Position numbers and translations under genes: made by a program. A model generated the notes under the pieces. The model saw only the letters and a list, made by a program, of their open reading frames with translations, was not told the origin of the DNA and did not search any database. Of a DNA stretch of 6,460 bases, positions 1-5,232 are shown in pieces; within the stretch, counting starts at the first letter, position 1; each line of letters starts with the position of its first letter. This stretch comes from JBMNNS01 sp050942625 (GTDB lineage: Bacteria > Bacillota > Dethiobacteria > DTU022 > UBA8154), in NCBI GenBank assembly GCA_050942625.1, contig JBMNNS010000087.1:1-6460 (forward strand). Reading direction: 5' to 3'.

Positions 1-77
1 TAATAATTACAAGCTTTTTTTAGTGGAAAAAAATAATTTCCTGATAGGCAGGATTATTTTAGAGGGCTATCGAATAA

Positions 78-112
78 TCGAATATAAGGGAAATTGAATA
101 TCTCGAATATAA
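78..112. repeat. Direct repeat TCGAATATAA, two copies 25 bp apart
   Basis: TCGAATATAA occurs exactly at 78-87 and again at 103-112. A shorter TCGAATA lies at 70-76 and a variant TTGAATA at 94-100. The regular spacing in a non-coding leader could mark protein-binding sites, but AT-rich sequence makes chance recurrence plausible. No function is claimed. Confidence 0.45.
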
Positions 113-152
113 TGAATTAGTTTGACGAAAAAAAGAACTTGGCTATCCAGGA

Positions 153-214
153 TGAAAAGGGGGGCTTTTCAAGGTAATGTTGGTCTAGTTCTAAACAAAC
201 ATATGTGAGAACTA
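153..214 (+). promoter_or_regulatory. Two hairpins in the dnaG leader
   Basis: The first hairpin is perfect: TGAAAAG (153-159) pairs with CTTTTCA (165-171) around a GGGGG loop. The second pairs TAGTTCT (186-192) with AGAACTA (208-214) around a 15-nt loop that contains CATATG. Neither is followed by a T-run, so they are not terminators by themselves. Together with the terminator at 226-257 they form a run of three stems before dnaG. I see no T-box or other riboswitch consensus that I recognise. A structured leader is an inference from base pairing only. Confidence 0.3.
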
Positions 215-225
215 TTGGACACCAC

Positions 226-257
226 ACCTCGTCTCTTTTCTGGAATGAGGTTTTTTT
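226..257 (+). terminator. Intrinsic terminator upstream of dnaG
   Basis: ACCTCGT (226-232) pairs with ATGAGGT (245-251) as seven base pairs including one G-U, around a 12-nt loop, and runs directly into seven T residues (251-257). It points rightward, toward dnaG. It may end an upstream operon beyond the left edge or act as an attenuator in the dnaG leader. The stem is modest, and the 3' arm with its T-run is repeated immediately downstream, giving a second possible stop. Confidence 0.6.
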
Positions 258-270
258 ATGAGGTTTTTTT
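245..270 (+). repeat. Perfect 13-bp tandem duplication, ATGAGG plus seven T, twice
   Basis: ATGAGGTTTTTTT occurs at 245-257 and again, abutting, at 258-270. The unit is the 3' arm and U-tract of the terminator, so the single 5' arm at 226-232 can pair with either copy. As a by-product, GAGG of copy one sits 7 nt before the ATG of copy two. Slipped-strand duplication is a likely origin. Confidence 0.9.
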
Positions 271-295
271 ATATCGAAAAACATTGTGAAAGCCC

Positions 296-302
296 GGGTG
301 AG
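296..302 (+). promoter_or_regulatory. Ribosome binding site that favours a TTG start for dnaG
   Basis: GGGTGAG, containing GGTGA complementary to the 16S rRNA 3' end, lies 4-5 nt before the TTG at 307. No comparable purine-rich site precedes the upstream in-frame GTG codons at 286 and 298. This site is the main argument for the chosen dnaG start. Confidence 0.5.
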
Positions 303-306
303 AAGT

Positions 307-2118
307 TTGGCCAGTATATCTGGTAGTCTTATTGAAGAGGTAAGGAATTATTTTGATATTGTAGAAGTAATATCCAGTTATATTGACCTTAAAAAAGCCG
401 GAAAAAATTATTTAGGGCTTTGCCCCTTTCATTCTGAGAAAACCCCGTCTTTTACGGTTACTCCCGACAAGCAGTTATTTTATTGTTTTGGGTGTCAAAG
501 TGGGGGGAATGTATTTACATTTATTATGCAAATTGAAAACCTGAGCTTTCCGGAAGCAGTTCGTTTTTTAGCAGATAAGGCCAACATTAAGATTGATTAC
601 CGTGAAATGAGCCCTGCAGAGCAAAAAAGGGCCCATTTACATGATACTCTCTTAAAGATCAATGATTTGGCTCAAAAGTATTTTCAGACCATGCTTCTAA
701 AAAAACCTGAGGGCAAAGAGGCTCTTGCTCAGCTAACAAAAAGGGGCCTGACCCTGGAGACCATTACTGATTTTCAACTTGGTTATTCCCCCAGGAATTG
801 GGAAGGGCTTGCGACTGAACTTCAAGAAAAAGGGTTTGATCTGGACCTGGCGGTAAGGGCAGGTTTGCTAAGGGGAAAAGGTAGCAGAAAATATTTTGAT
901 TACTTCAGGGGCCGTATAATGTTTCCTATTTTCGATCAACAAGGCCGTATTCTAGGATTTGGAGGCAGGATTTTGGGCCAAGGGGAACCCAAATATTTAA
1001 ATTCACCGGAAAGCCCCCTCTTTAACAAGAGCAGCATTCTTTTTTGTTTATACCAGGCCCTGCCCCATATAAGAAAGGAAAAGGAAGCCCTGGTGGTTGA
1101 AGGTTACATGGACGCTATCACGTTGCACCAGCATGGTTTTAAAACTACTGTGGCCCCCCTGGGGACCTCCCTGACAGACAAACAGATTGCTTTATTAAGG
1201 GGGCGTGTTGAAAGAATAACCCTAATTTTTGATGCCGATGAAAGTGGTGAGAAGGCAGCTTTGAGGGGGTTAAAACTTTTGAAAAAAGAGGGATGCCAGG
1301 TTAGGGTTGCCCGACTTCCTGCTGCCATGGATCCAGATGACTTTATCAGGGAATACGGTGGAGACCGGTTTAAGGAAGAGGTCCTTGAGGGTGCCCTTCC
1401 CCTCATAGATTATAGTATATTTAGCATCAAGAAAAAATTTGATTTAAAGAAGAAAGAAGATCGGCTGGGATACTGGAAGGAAACACGCCAGATACTGGCG
1501 GAAATCCCTGAAGCACTCGAAAGAGAGGAATATTTAAAAAAAATTGCCCAGGAAATTAATGTCTCCCTAGAGGTATTAAAGGGGGATTTGGAGAAGATAA
1601 TAAAAGGGGAATATTTTTTGCAAGGGAAGGGCCCAGCCTTTAAAGAAACAGTACATAATGAAATTTCTTTGAAAGAATTGGCGGAAAAGGAGCTGTTAAG
1701 CTGTCTTTTACATTATCCTTGTTATGGAAAGGATATTTGGAATGAGATAAAACCTGAAAATTTTACAACCGGCCCTTATCGGGAAATCGCCTTTTGTTTA
1801 TTCGATTTATATAAAAGGGAACAGGAAATAAATATCGCAGCTATTTTGAGTGGCTTTTCTAATCAGGAGATGCATAAACTGTTAATGGAAATGGTTGCAC
1901 CGTTGAAACAAGAGGAAGAAACCCGGATTCTTAAAACTATCAGGGATTGTGTAAAAAAAATAAAAGCTTTAGGTTGGGCCGAGGAGAGAAAAAGATTGAT
2001 AAAAACCCTGCAAAATGGAGCAAATAGATCTGAAATTAGCAACATCTTGCAAAAAATCCAGGATTTAAAGAAGTTGGAAGAGGGGCTTCACTGCACTGGA
2101 GAAGGAGAGGATTTTTGA
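307..2118 (+). CDS. dnaG: DNA primase DnaG
   Basis: Makes the short RNA primers for replication and works with the replicative helicase at the fork. With the TTG start the protein is 603 residues, normal for bacterial primases. In order: N-terminal CHC2-type zinc ribbon with Cys39, His42, Cys60 and Cys63 (CPFH and CFGC motifs); RNA polymerase-like core with EPKYLNSPESPLF at about 227-239; TOPRIM domain with VVEGYMDA (Glu265) and FDADESG (Asp309, Asp311) plus DPDDFI at about 342-347; and a helical C-terminal helicase-binding domain from about 440. All metal-binding acidic residues are present. TTG 307 is preferred because it follows a ribosome site and leaves three residues before the conserved ISGSLIEEV start, close to Bacillus DnaG as I recall it. 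GTG 286 (610 residues) and GTG 298 remain possible. The stop overlaps the rpoD ATG by one base, so the two genes are surely co-transcribed and probably translationally coupled. Confidence 0.97.
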   Translation: MASISGSLIEEVRNYFDIVEVISSYIDLKKAGKNYLGLCPFHSEKTPSFTVTPDKQLFYCFGCQSGGNVFTFIMQIENLSFPEAVRFLADKANIKIDYREMSPAEQKRAHLHDTLLKINDLAQKYFQTMLLKKPEGKEALAQLTKRGLTLETITDFQLGYSPRNWEGLATELQEKGFDLDLAVRAGLLRGKGSRKYFDYFRGRIMFPIFDQQGRILGFGGRILGQGEPKYLNSPESPLFNKSSILFCLYQALPHIRKEKEALVVEGYMDAITLHQHGFKTTVAPLGTSLTDKQIALLRGRVERITLIFDADESGEKAALRGLKLLKKEGCQVRVARLPAAMDPDDFIREYGGDRFKEEVLEGALPLIDYSIFSIKKKFDLKKKEDRLGYWKETRQILAEIPEALEREEYLKKIAQEINVSLEVLKGDLEKIIKGEYFLQGKGPAFKETVHNEISLKELAEKELLSCLLHYPCYGKDIWNEIKPENFTTGPYREIAFCLFDLYKREQEINIAAILSGFSNQEMHKLLMEMVAPLKQEEETRILKTIRDCVKKIKALGWAEERKRLIKTLQNGANRSEISNILQKIQDLKKLEEGLHCTGEGEDF

Positions 2119-3227
2119 TGGCTAAAGAAGTGGAAAAAAAGGCATCCTTTCAAGAAATACAACATTCCTTGCTTCAAAAGGGTAGGAAAAAGGGTCTACT
2201 TACCTACAAGGAAATTATTGATGCCCTGCAGGAATATAACCTGGACACGGAGGCCATCGACGAGTTTTATGAGGAGCTTTCCCGTCAGGGTATAGAGGTG
2301 CTGGATGAGTTGGCTGAGGAAACAATTGACGCAGAAATTGTTGAAAAAGAAAATGTAAAGAGTAACGCTGAGGCGGACACACTCGTCCCTGAAGGTATTA
2401 ATATTAATGATCCTGTACGCATGTATCTCAAGGAAATAGGGAAAATAGCGCTGCTTACCCCCGAGGAAGAGGTTGATCTGGCGAAAAGAATGGAGGCAGG
2501 GGAGGAAGAGGCCAAGAGGCGCCTGGCAGAGGCCAATTTGCGCCTGGTGGTTAGTATTGCCAAAAAATATGTGGGAAGAGGGATGCTCTTTCTCGATCTT
2601 ATCCAGGAAGGGAATCTTGGCCTTATAAAAGCGGTAGAAAAGTTTGATTACCGTAAGGGCTATAAGTTTAGTACCTATGCAACCTGGTGGATACGGCAGG
2701 CCATTACCAGGGCTATTGCTGATCAGGCACGAACAATCCGTATTCCGGTGCATATGGTAGAAACAATTAATAAACTTATTCGGGTTTCGCGCCAGCTGGT
2801 GCAGGAATTGGGGCGGGAACCGATACCGGAAGAAATTGCTAATGAAATGGATATCAGCGTTGAAAGGGTCAGGGAGATTCTTAAAATTGCGCAAGAGCCT
2901 GTTTCCCTGGAGACACCCATTGGGGAGGAAGACGATAGTCACCTTGGTGATTTTATAGAGGATCAGGATGTTCAGGCTCCTGCAGATGCTGCTGCTTTTG
3001 AACTGTTGCGGGAACAACTGGAGGATGTCCTGGATACACTAACACCGCGGGAACAAAAGGTTTTGCGCTTACGTTTTGGTTTGGATGATGGCCGTACCCG
3101 GACCCTGGAAGAGGTTGGTCAGGTTTTTGGTGTAACCAGGGAACGCATCAGGCAGATTGAGGCCAAGGCACTTCGTAAACTCAGGCATCCCATGCGCAGT
3201 AAGCGTCTCAAGGATTATCTTGAATAG
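2118..3227 (+). CDS. rpoD: Primary RNA polymerase sigma factor RpoD/SigA
   Basis: The housekeeping sigma factor; it directs RNA polymerase to -35/-10 promoters such as the two seen downstream here. The protein is 369 residues, the short Firmicutes form without the long non-conserved insert of the E. coli protein. Region 1.1-like residues are at about 8-65; region 1.2 starts at INDPVRMYLKEIG (97-109); region 2 is complete with LIQEGNLGLIKAVEKFDY (161-178) and the -10-reading TYATWWIRQAITRAI (186-200); region 3 covers about 210-270 and contains GREPIPEEIA; region 4.2 carries the -35-reading helix-turn-helix TLEEVGQVFGVTRERIRQIE (329-348). ATG 2118 is preferred over the adjacent TTG 2115 because AAGGAGAGG (2102-2110) lies 7 nt upstream. 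The ATG shares one base with the dnaG stop (TGATG). This is the end of the macromolecular-synthesis operon; no strong terminator follows. Confidence 0.98.
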   Translation: MAKEVEKKASFQEIQHSLLQKGRKKGLLTYKEIIDALQEYNLDTEAIDEFYEELSRQGIEVLDELAEETIDAEIVEKENVKSNAEADTLVPEGININDPVRMYLKEIGKIALLTPEEEVDLAKRMEAGEEEAKRRLAEANLRLVVSIAKKYVGRGMLFLDLIQEGNLGLIKAVEKFDYRKGYKFSTYATWWIRQAITRAIADQARTIRIPVHMVETINKLIRVSRQLVQELGREPIPEEIANEMDISVERVREILKIAQEPVSLETPIGEEDDSHLGDFIEDQDVQAPADAAAFELLREQLEDVLDTLTPREQKVLRLRFGLDDGRTRTLEEVGQVFGVTRERIRQIEAKALRKLRHPMRSKRLKDYLE

Positions 3228-3236
3228 GAAGATAAT
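3214..3236 (+). other. Hairpin spanning the rpoD stop codon
   Basis: ATTATCTT (3214-3221) and AAGATAAT (3229-3236) form a perfect 8-bp stem. The 7-nt loop GAATAGG holds the TAG stop of rpoD. Only one pair is G-C and there is no T-run afterwards (A-rich instead), so it is not a canonical terminator. It might cap the rpoD mRNA 3' end, or it may be chance in AT-rich sequence. Confidence 0.35.
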
Positions 3237-3273
3237 AAAACATAATTATTAAAAAAAGAAGGTCATAAAGCAC

Positions 3274-3302
3274 TTGACTGAAAGGGTTTCATCCGTTATA
3301 AT
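3274..3302 (+). promoter_or_regulatory. SigA-type promoter of the tRNA cluster
   Basis: TTGACT (3274-3279) and a perfect TATAAT (3297-3302) are separated by exactly 17 bp, an almost ideal housekeeping promoter as expected for stable RNA genes. Predicted transcription start is at about 3308-3310, roughly 12 nt before tRNA-Asn, which leaves a short 5' leader for RNase P to remove. Confidence 0.92.
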
Positions 3303-3320
3303 GGAATCTGTGCTAGGCAT

Positions 3321-3395
3321 TCCTCAGTAGCTCAACGGTAGAGCAACCGGCTGTTAACCGGTAGGTTGCAGGTTCGAATCCTGCCTGGGGAGCCA
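3321..3395 (+). tRNA. tRNA-Asn (anticodon GTT)
   Basis: Full cloverleaf of 75 nt with encoded CCA. The acceptor stem TCCTCAG pairs with CTGGGGA including one T-G pair, with discriminator G3392. The anticodon stem ACCGG/CCGGT closes loop CTGTTAA with anticodon GTT at 3353-3355, decoding AAC and AAU. The T arm is GCAGG-TTCGAAT-CCTGC. The U1-A72 pair and G73 discriminator match Firmicutes tRNA-Asn as I know it. It is the first gene of the four-tRNA transcript. Confidence 0.97.
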
Positions 3396-3403
3396 ATTTT
3401 TCT

Positions 3404-3479
3404 GGGCCCATAGCTTAACTGGCAGAGCAACCGGCTCATAACCGGTCGGTTCTAGGTTCGAGTCCTAGTGGGCCCACCA
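3404..3479 (+). tRNA. tRNA with anticodon CAT: elongator tRNA-Met, or tRNA-Ile2
   Basis: Full cloverleaf of 76 nt with encoded CCA. The acceptor stem is GGGCCCA/TGGGCCC with discriminator A3476. The anticodon stem ACCGG/CCGGT closes loop CTCATAA with anticodon CAT at 3437-3439. The initiator is excluded because the first pair is G-C rather than the mismatched C-A, and the three G-C pairs at the base of the anticodon loop are missing. A CAT gene can be elongator Met or the Ile2 tRNA that TilS converts with lysidine to read AUA. The GGCTCATAACC core and TAGGTTCGAGTCCTA T arm resemble Bacillus Ile2 as I recall it, so the isotype is open. It starts 8 nt after tRNA-Asn. Confidence 0.9.
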
Positions 3480-3490
3480 GCAAATAGGAC

Positions 3491-3566
3491 GGCCCCTTCG
3501 TCTAATCGGTTAGGACACCAGCCTTTCAAGCTGGCAGCAGGGGTTCAAATCCCCTAGGGGTCACCA
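3491..3566 (+). tRNA. tRNA-Glu (anticodon TTC)
   Basis: Full cloverleaf of 76 nt with encoded CCA. The acceptor stem GGCCCCT pairs with AGGGGTC including one G-T pair, with discriminator A3563. The anticodon stem CCAGC/GCTGG closes loop CTTTCAA with TTC at 3525-3527, reading GAA and GAG. The T arm is AGGGG-TTCAAAT-CCCCT. Besides translation, glutamyl-tRNA is the precursor for tetrapyrroles in bacteria using the C5 route. It lies 11 nt after the CAT tRNA. Confidence 0.97.
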
Positions 3567-3571
3567 AATAT

Positions 3572-3646
3572 GGGCGGATAGCTCAGTGGGAGAGCACCTG
3601 CCTTACAAGCAGGGGGTCCGGCGTTCAAATCGCCGTCCGCCCACCA
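3572..3646 (+). tRNA. tRNA-Val (anticodon TAC)
   Basis: Full cloverleaf of 75 nt with encoded CCA. The acceptor stem GGGCGGA/TCCGCCC has discriminator A3643. The anticodon stem CCTGC/GCAGG closes loop CTTACAA with TAC at 3604-3606, the anticodon that can read all or most GUN codons. The T arm is CGGCG-TTCAAAT-CGCCG. It is the last tRNA of the cluster, 5 nt after tRNA-Glu and 7 nt before the terminator stem. I see no repeat of its 3' end downstream that would mark an integration site. Confidence 0.97.
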
Positions 3647-3653
3647 CGATAGA

Positions 3654-3682
3654 ATCGGGATCCGTGAGATTCCGATATTTTT
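3654..3682 (+). terminator. Intrinsic terminator of the tRNA cluster
   Basis: ATCGGGATC (3654-3662) pairs with GATTCCGAT (3668-3676) over nine base pairs with one G-U, around the loop CGTGA. It is followed by ATTTTT (T-run 3678-3682). It closes the unit that begins at the promoter 3274-3302, so the four tRNAs form a complete stand-alone transcript. Confidence 0.85.
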
Positions 3683-3716
3683 ATGTACTCCTAAAGTTCC
3701 CGCGTGGGGAAAAACG

Positions 3717-3729
3717 GGTAATTATTACC
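3717..3729. promoter_or_regulatory. Palindrome GGTAAT-T-ATTACC, candidate operator of cbpA
   Basis: A perfect 13-bp dyad (6-bp arms, one central base) ends 3 bp before the -35 hexamer of the cbpA promoter. The half-site GGTAATT recurs nearby: as AATTACC at 3746-3752 inside the promoter spacer and as GGTAATT at 3856-3862 in the leader. Placement around a strong promoter suggests binding by a regulator. The identity of any regulator is unknown. Confidence 0.4.
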
Positions 3730-3732
3730 ACC

Positions 3733-3761
3733 TTGCCTGTCCAGGAATTACCGGATATAAT
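3733..3761 (+). promoter_or_regulatory. SigA-type promoter of cbpA-cbpM
   Basis: TTGCCT (3733-3738) and a perfect TATAAT (3756-3761) with a 17-bp spacer. The expected start is near 3768, giving an untranslated leader of about 120 nt before cbpA. That is long enough to contain the repeat at 3834-3855. The spacer contains an AATTACC half-site shared with the upstream palindrome. I see no CIRCE element, which would be the usual mark of HrcA heat-shock control. Confidence 0.8.
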
Positions 3762-3833
3762 ATTCATACTGCAAATGGATTTTATTAGTCAGGGAATTAA
3801 AGAATAAAACAGGCAGGTTTGGAATAAACCAAA

Positions 3834-3855
3834 AGGCAGGGGTAAGAACCGTCCC
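3834..3855 (+). repeat. Left copy of the 22-bp inverted repeat around cbpA-cbpM
   Basis: The segment begins AGGCAGGGG and ends AAGAACCGTCCC. It is the reverse complement of 5247-5268 at 21 of 22 positions; the one difference (T3843 against G5259) is a G-U pair in RNA. It lies in the cbpA leader, 33 nt before the ATG and 19 nt before the GGTGA ribosome site. The motif resembles short dispersed intergenic repeats of some Clostridia that I recall, but this could not be checked here. Confidence 0.85.
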
Positions 3856-3888
3856 GGTAATTGTTTCTGAAAGCGGTGAACAAGAAAA

Positions 3889-4914
3889 ATGGCGATCAAG
3901 TATCAGGATTATTATCAAATACTGGGCGTTCCCAGGGATGCTTCCCAGCAGGATATAAAAAAAGCATACCGGAAGTTGGCCCGTGAACACCATCCTGACC
4001 TTCATGCAGACAAGGATAAAGAGAAAGCGGAAAAAGCAATTAAGAAAATTAACGAGGCTTATGCAGTTCTAGGGGATCCGGAAAAAAGGGCTAAGTACGA
4101 TCGTTTAGGGGCTAATTGGAAGCATGGAGATCAGTTTAATTACCAGGATTTCCGGGCACAAAATGGTGCCGGCAAAGGCGGGTTCCGCTTTTATTCATAC
4201 GGAGGTGCAGAAGACACCGGATTTAGCGACTTTTTCTCGGCTATTTTTGAAGGTTTGGGGCAGGAGGGATATTCCCGGGATTTTTTTTCGGGGGCTGGAG
4301 CGCAAACGCAGCCGCGCAGGGGGATGGACATGGAGGCTGAACTAGAAGTATCCCTGGAGGAAATCTACCGGAACAGCGAAAAAAATATCCAACTAACCGC
4401 TCAGGACCTTTGCCCTTCCTGCGGAGGGTCTGGAATTGTTGGTAACAATTTTTGTCTACAGTGTGCCGGAAGCGGGCAGATCCCGGAGGTTAAAAGCTTA
4501 AAAATTAAAGTTCCACCTGATGCCCGTCCAGGGCGTAAGATACGCTTAAAAGGGCAGGGGGGTTTCTCAGCTACAGGAAACCCGGGTGATCTTTACTTGA
4601 GAATAAAATTAAAACCACATCCAGTGTTTACCCTGCAGGGTGATAACCTGGAAGCAGAACGCGTGCTTTCCCCCTGGCAGGCTGTACTTGGCGACAAAGT
4701 AGAAGTTCCAACACTTGATGGTACTGTTCGCCTGACTGTTCCTCCACAAACCCGAAGGGGAAAAAAACTTCGGCTAAGTGGAAAAGGCCTGATAAAAAAA
4801 GGCGGGGGGCGAGGGAACATTATCTACAAGGTGGTTATTGACCTGCCTGAAAAGGTAAGCCCCCAAGAAAAAGAGCTTTACAAAAAGCTTGCAAAACTAC
4901 ATGCTAAGGGTTGA
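3889..4914 (+). CDS. cbpA: J-domain co-chaperone, CbpA-like, with half zinc finger
   Basis: A 341-residue cytoplasmic Hsp40 protein expected to deliver unfolded clients to DnaK and stimulate its ATPase. The J domain occupies residues 7-75 with the essential HPD at 35-37 and the KINEAYAVLGDPEKRAKYD helix. A Gly/Phe-rich linker follows (about 90-140, with SDFFSAIFEG). The client-binding C-terminal domains begin at MDMEAELEVSLEEIY (146-160), with VPPDARPGRKIRLKGQG at 208-224 and a second barrel to about 320. Inserted in the first barrel are two CxxCxGxG motifs, CPSCGGSG (175-182) and CLQCAGSG (189-196). Full DnaJ has four such motifs and E. coli CbpA none, so this protein is intermediate and could bind a single zinc. 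The start follows GGTGA (3875-3879) with 9-nt spacing. cbpM begins 6 nt after the stop, which supports the CbpA-type assignment. A general DnaJ label would also be defensible. Confidence 0.92.
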   Translation: MAIKYQDYYQILGVPRDASQQDIKKAYRKLAREHHPDLHADKDKEKAEKAIKKINEAYAVLGDPEKRAKYDRLGANWKHGDQFNYQDFRAQNGAGKGGFRFYSYGGAEDTGFSDFFSAIFEGLGQEGYSRDFFSGAGAQTQPRRGMDMEAELEVSLEEIYRNSEKNIQLTAQDLCPSCGGSGIVGNNFCLQCAGSGQIPEVKSLKIKVPPDARPGRKIRLKGQGGFSATGNPGDLYLRIKLKPHPVFTLQGDNLEAERVLSPWQAVLGDKVEVPTLDGTVRLTVPPQTRRGKKLRLSGKGLIKKGGGRGNIIYKVVIDLPEKVSPQEKELYKKLAKLHAKG

Positions 4915-4920
4915 TGTTTT

Positions 4921-5232
4921 ATGAAGAAATTTCACCTACAGCTTTATTGTTTTGAACCCGAATTATGTGAGGATTATGCCTGGGTAGAAATTGAATCCGT
5001 TGGGTTATCCAGCGATATTATTCGGAAAATGGATGAACTGGGTGTTATCGAAATTCGTGGAAACATGATCCGTGCCGATCAGGTTCAAAATATTTTTCAA
5101 GCTATCCGTCTGCACCGTATGCTGGGTATAAATTTTGCAGGAACAGGTATCATTTTAAAGTTGCTTGACCAGATCAAGGCCCTCAGCGATGAAGTAGAGG
5201 AACTAAAAAAACAGCTGCAGGGGAAAGCGTAG
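4921..5232 (+). CDS. cbpM: Chaperone modulator CbpM (MerR-like fold)
   Basis: A 103-residue protein of the CbpM family, which in E. coli binds the J domain of CbpA and inhibits its co-chaperone activity. Visible parts are an N-terminal winged-helix-like MerR half (SVGLSSDIIRKMDELGVIEI, about 27-46), the helix VQNIFQAIRLHRMLGINFAG (55-74), and a C-terminal amphipathic coiled coil (ILKLLDQIKALSDEVEELKKQL). It lies 6 nt after cbpA, in the classic cbpA-cbpM order, with AAGGG (4906-4910) as ribosome site. Family knowledge says protein-binding rather than DNA-binding is its main role, but the MerR-like half leaves room for DNA contact. Its TAG stop (5230-5232) lies inside the repeat unit at 5225-5238, so the repeat supplies or rewrote the C terminus (LQGKA). 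Confidence in the family is high; the partner is inferred from adjacency. Confidence 0.9.
   Translation: MKKFHLQLYCFEPELCEDYAWVEIESVGLSSDIIRKMDELGVIEIRGNMIRADQVQNIFQAIRLHRMLGINFAGTGIILKLLDQIKALSDEVEELKKQLQGKA

Larger units (their letters stand above)
1..306. other. Non-coding AT-rich leader upstream of dnaG
   Basis: No convincing coding sequence is visible on either strand; stop codons are dense and the composition is AT-rich at the left end. From left to right it holds: a bulged hairpin (arms 30-43 and 49-60, CCTG/CAGG core) whose T-run is used up in the stem; short TCGAATA repeats (70-112); a perfect 7-bp hairpin with a five-G loop (153-171); a 7-bp inverted repeat TAGTTCT/AGAACTA (186-214); and an intrinsic terminator (226-257) with a duplicated 3' arm. 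I could not identify a consensus dnaG promoter. The best candidate is TTGACG (122-127), 16 bp from a poor TATCCA (144-149). A TATAAT at 108-113 has no partner -35. The segment probably contains the end of an upstream transcription unit plus the dnaG leader. Confidence 0.6.

Noticed and set aside
30..60. Bulged hairpin as an intrinsic terminator
   Set aside because: The stem has a 2-nt bulge and pairs with the T-run itself, leaving no free U-tract; it is kept only as part of the leader description.
1..306. T-box or other riboswitch ahead of dnaG
   Set aside because: There are three hairpins and a terminator, but no T-box AGGGUGGNACCGCG-like sequence or other conserved riboswitch core that I recognise.
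1104..1406. Open frame of 100 codons antisense to dnaG
   Set aside because: It lies opposite the conserved TOPRIM region; the Ser/Arg-rich translation is typical of a shadow frame.
2196..3017. Long open frame of 273 codons on the minus strand
   Set aside because: It is antisense to the highly conserved rpoD coding region, shows no recognisable domain and has low-complexity composition; it is a shadow frame.
3572..3682. tRNA-Val 3' end as an integration (att) site
   Set aside because: No direct repeat of the tRNA 3' end occurs downstream and no integrase gene is present in the window.
3586..3807. Open frame of 73 codons on the plus strand
   Set aside because: It begins inside tRNA-Val and runs through the terminator and the cbpA promoter; it is not a gene.
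3748..4005. Open frame of 85 codons on the minus strand
   Set aside because: It overlaps the cbpA promoter, leader and J-domain coding sequence in antisense, with no similarity that I recognise.
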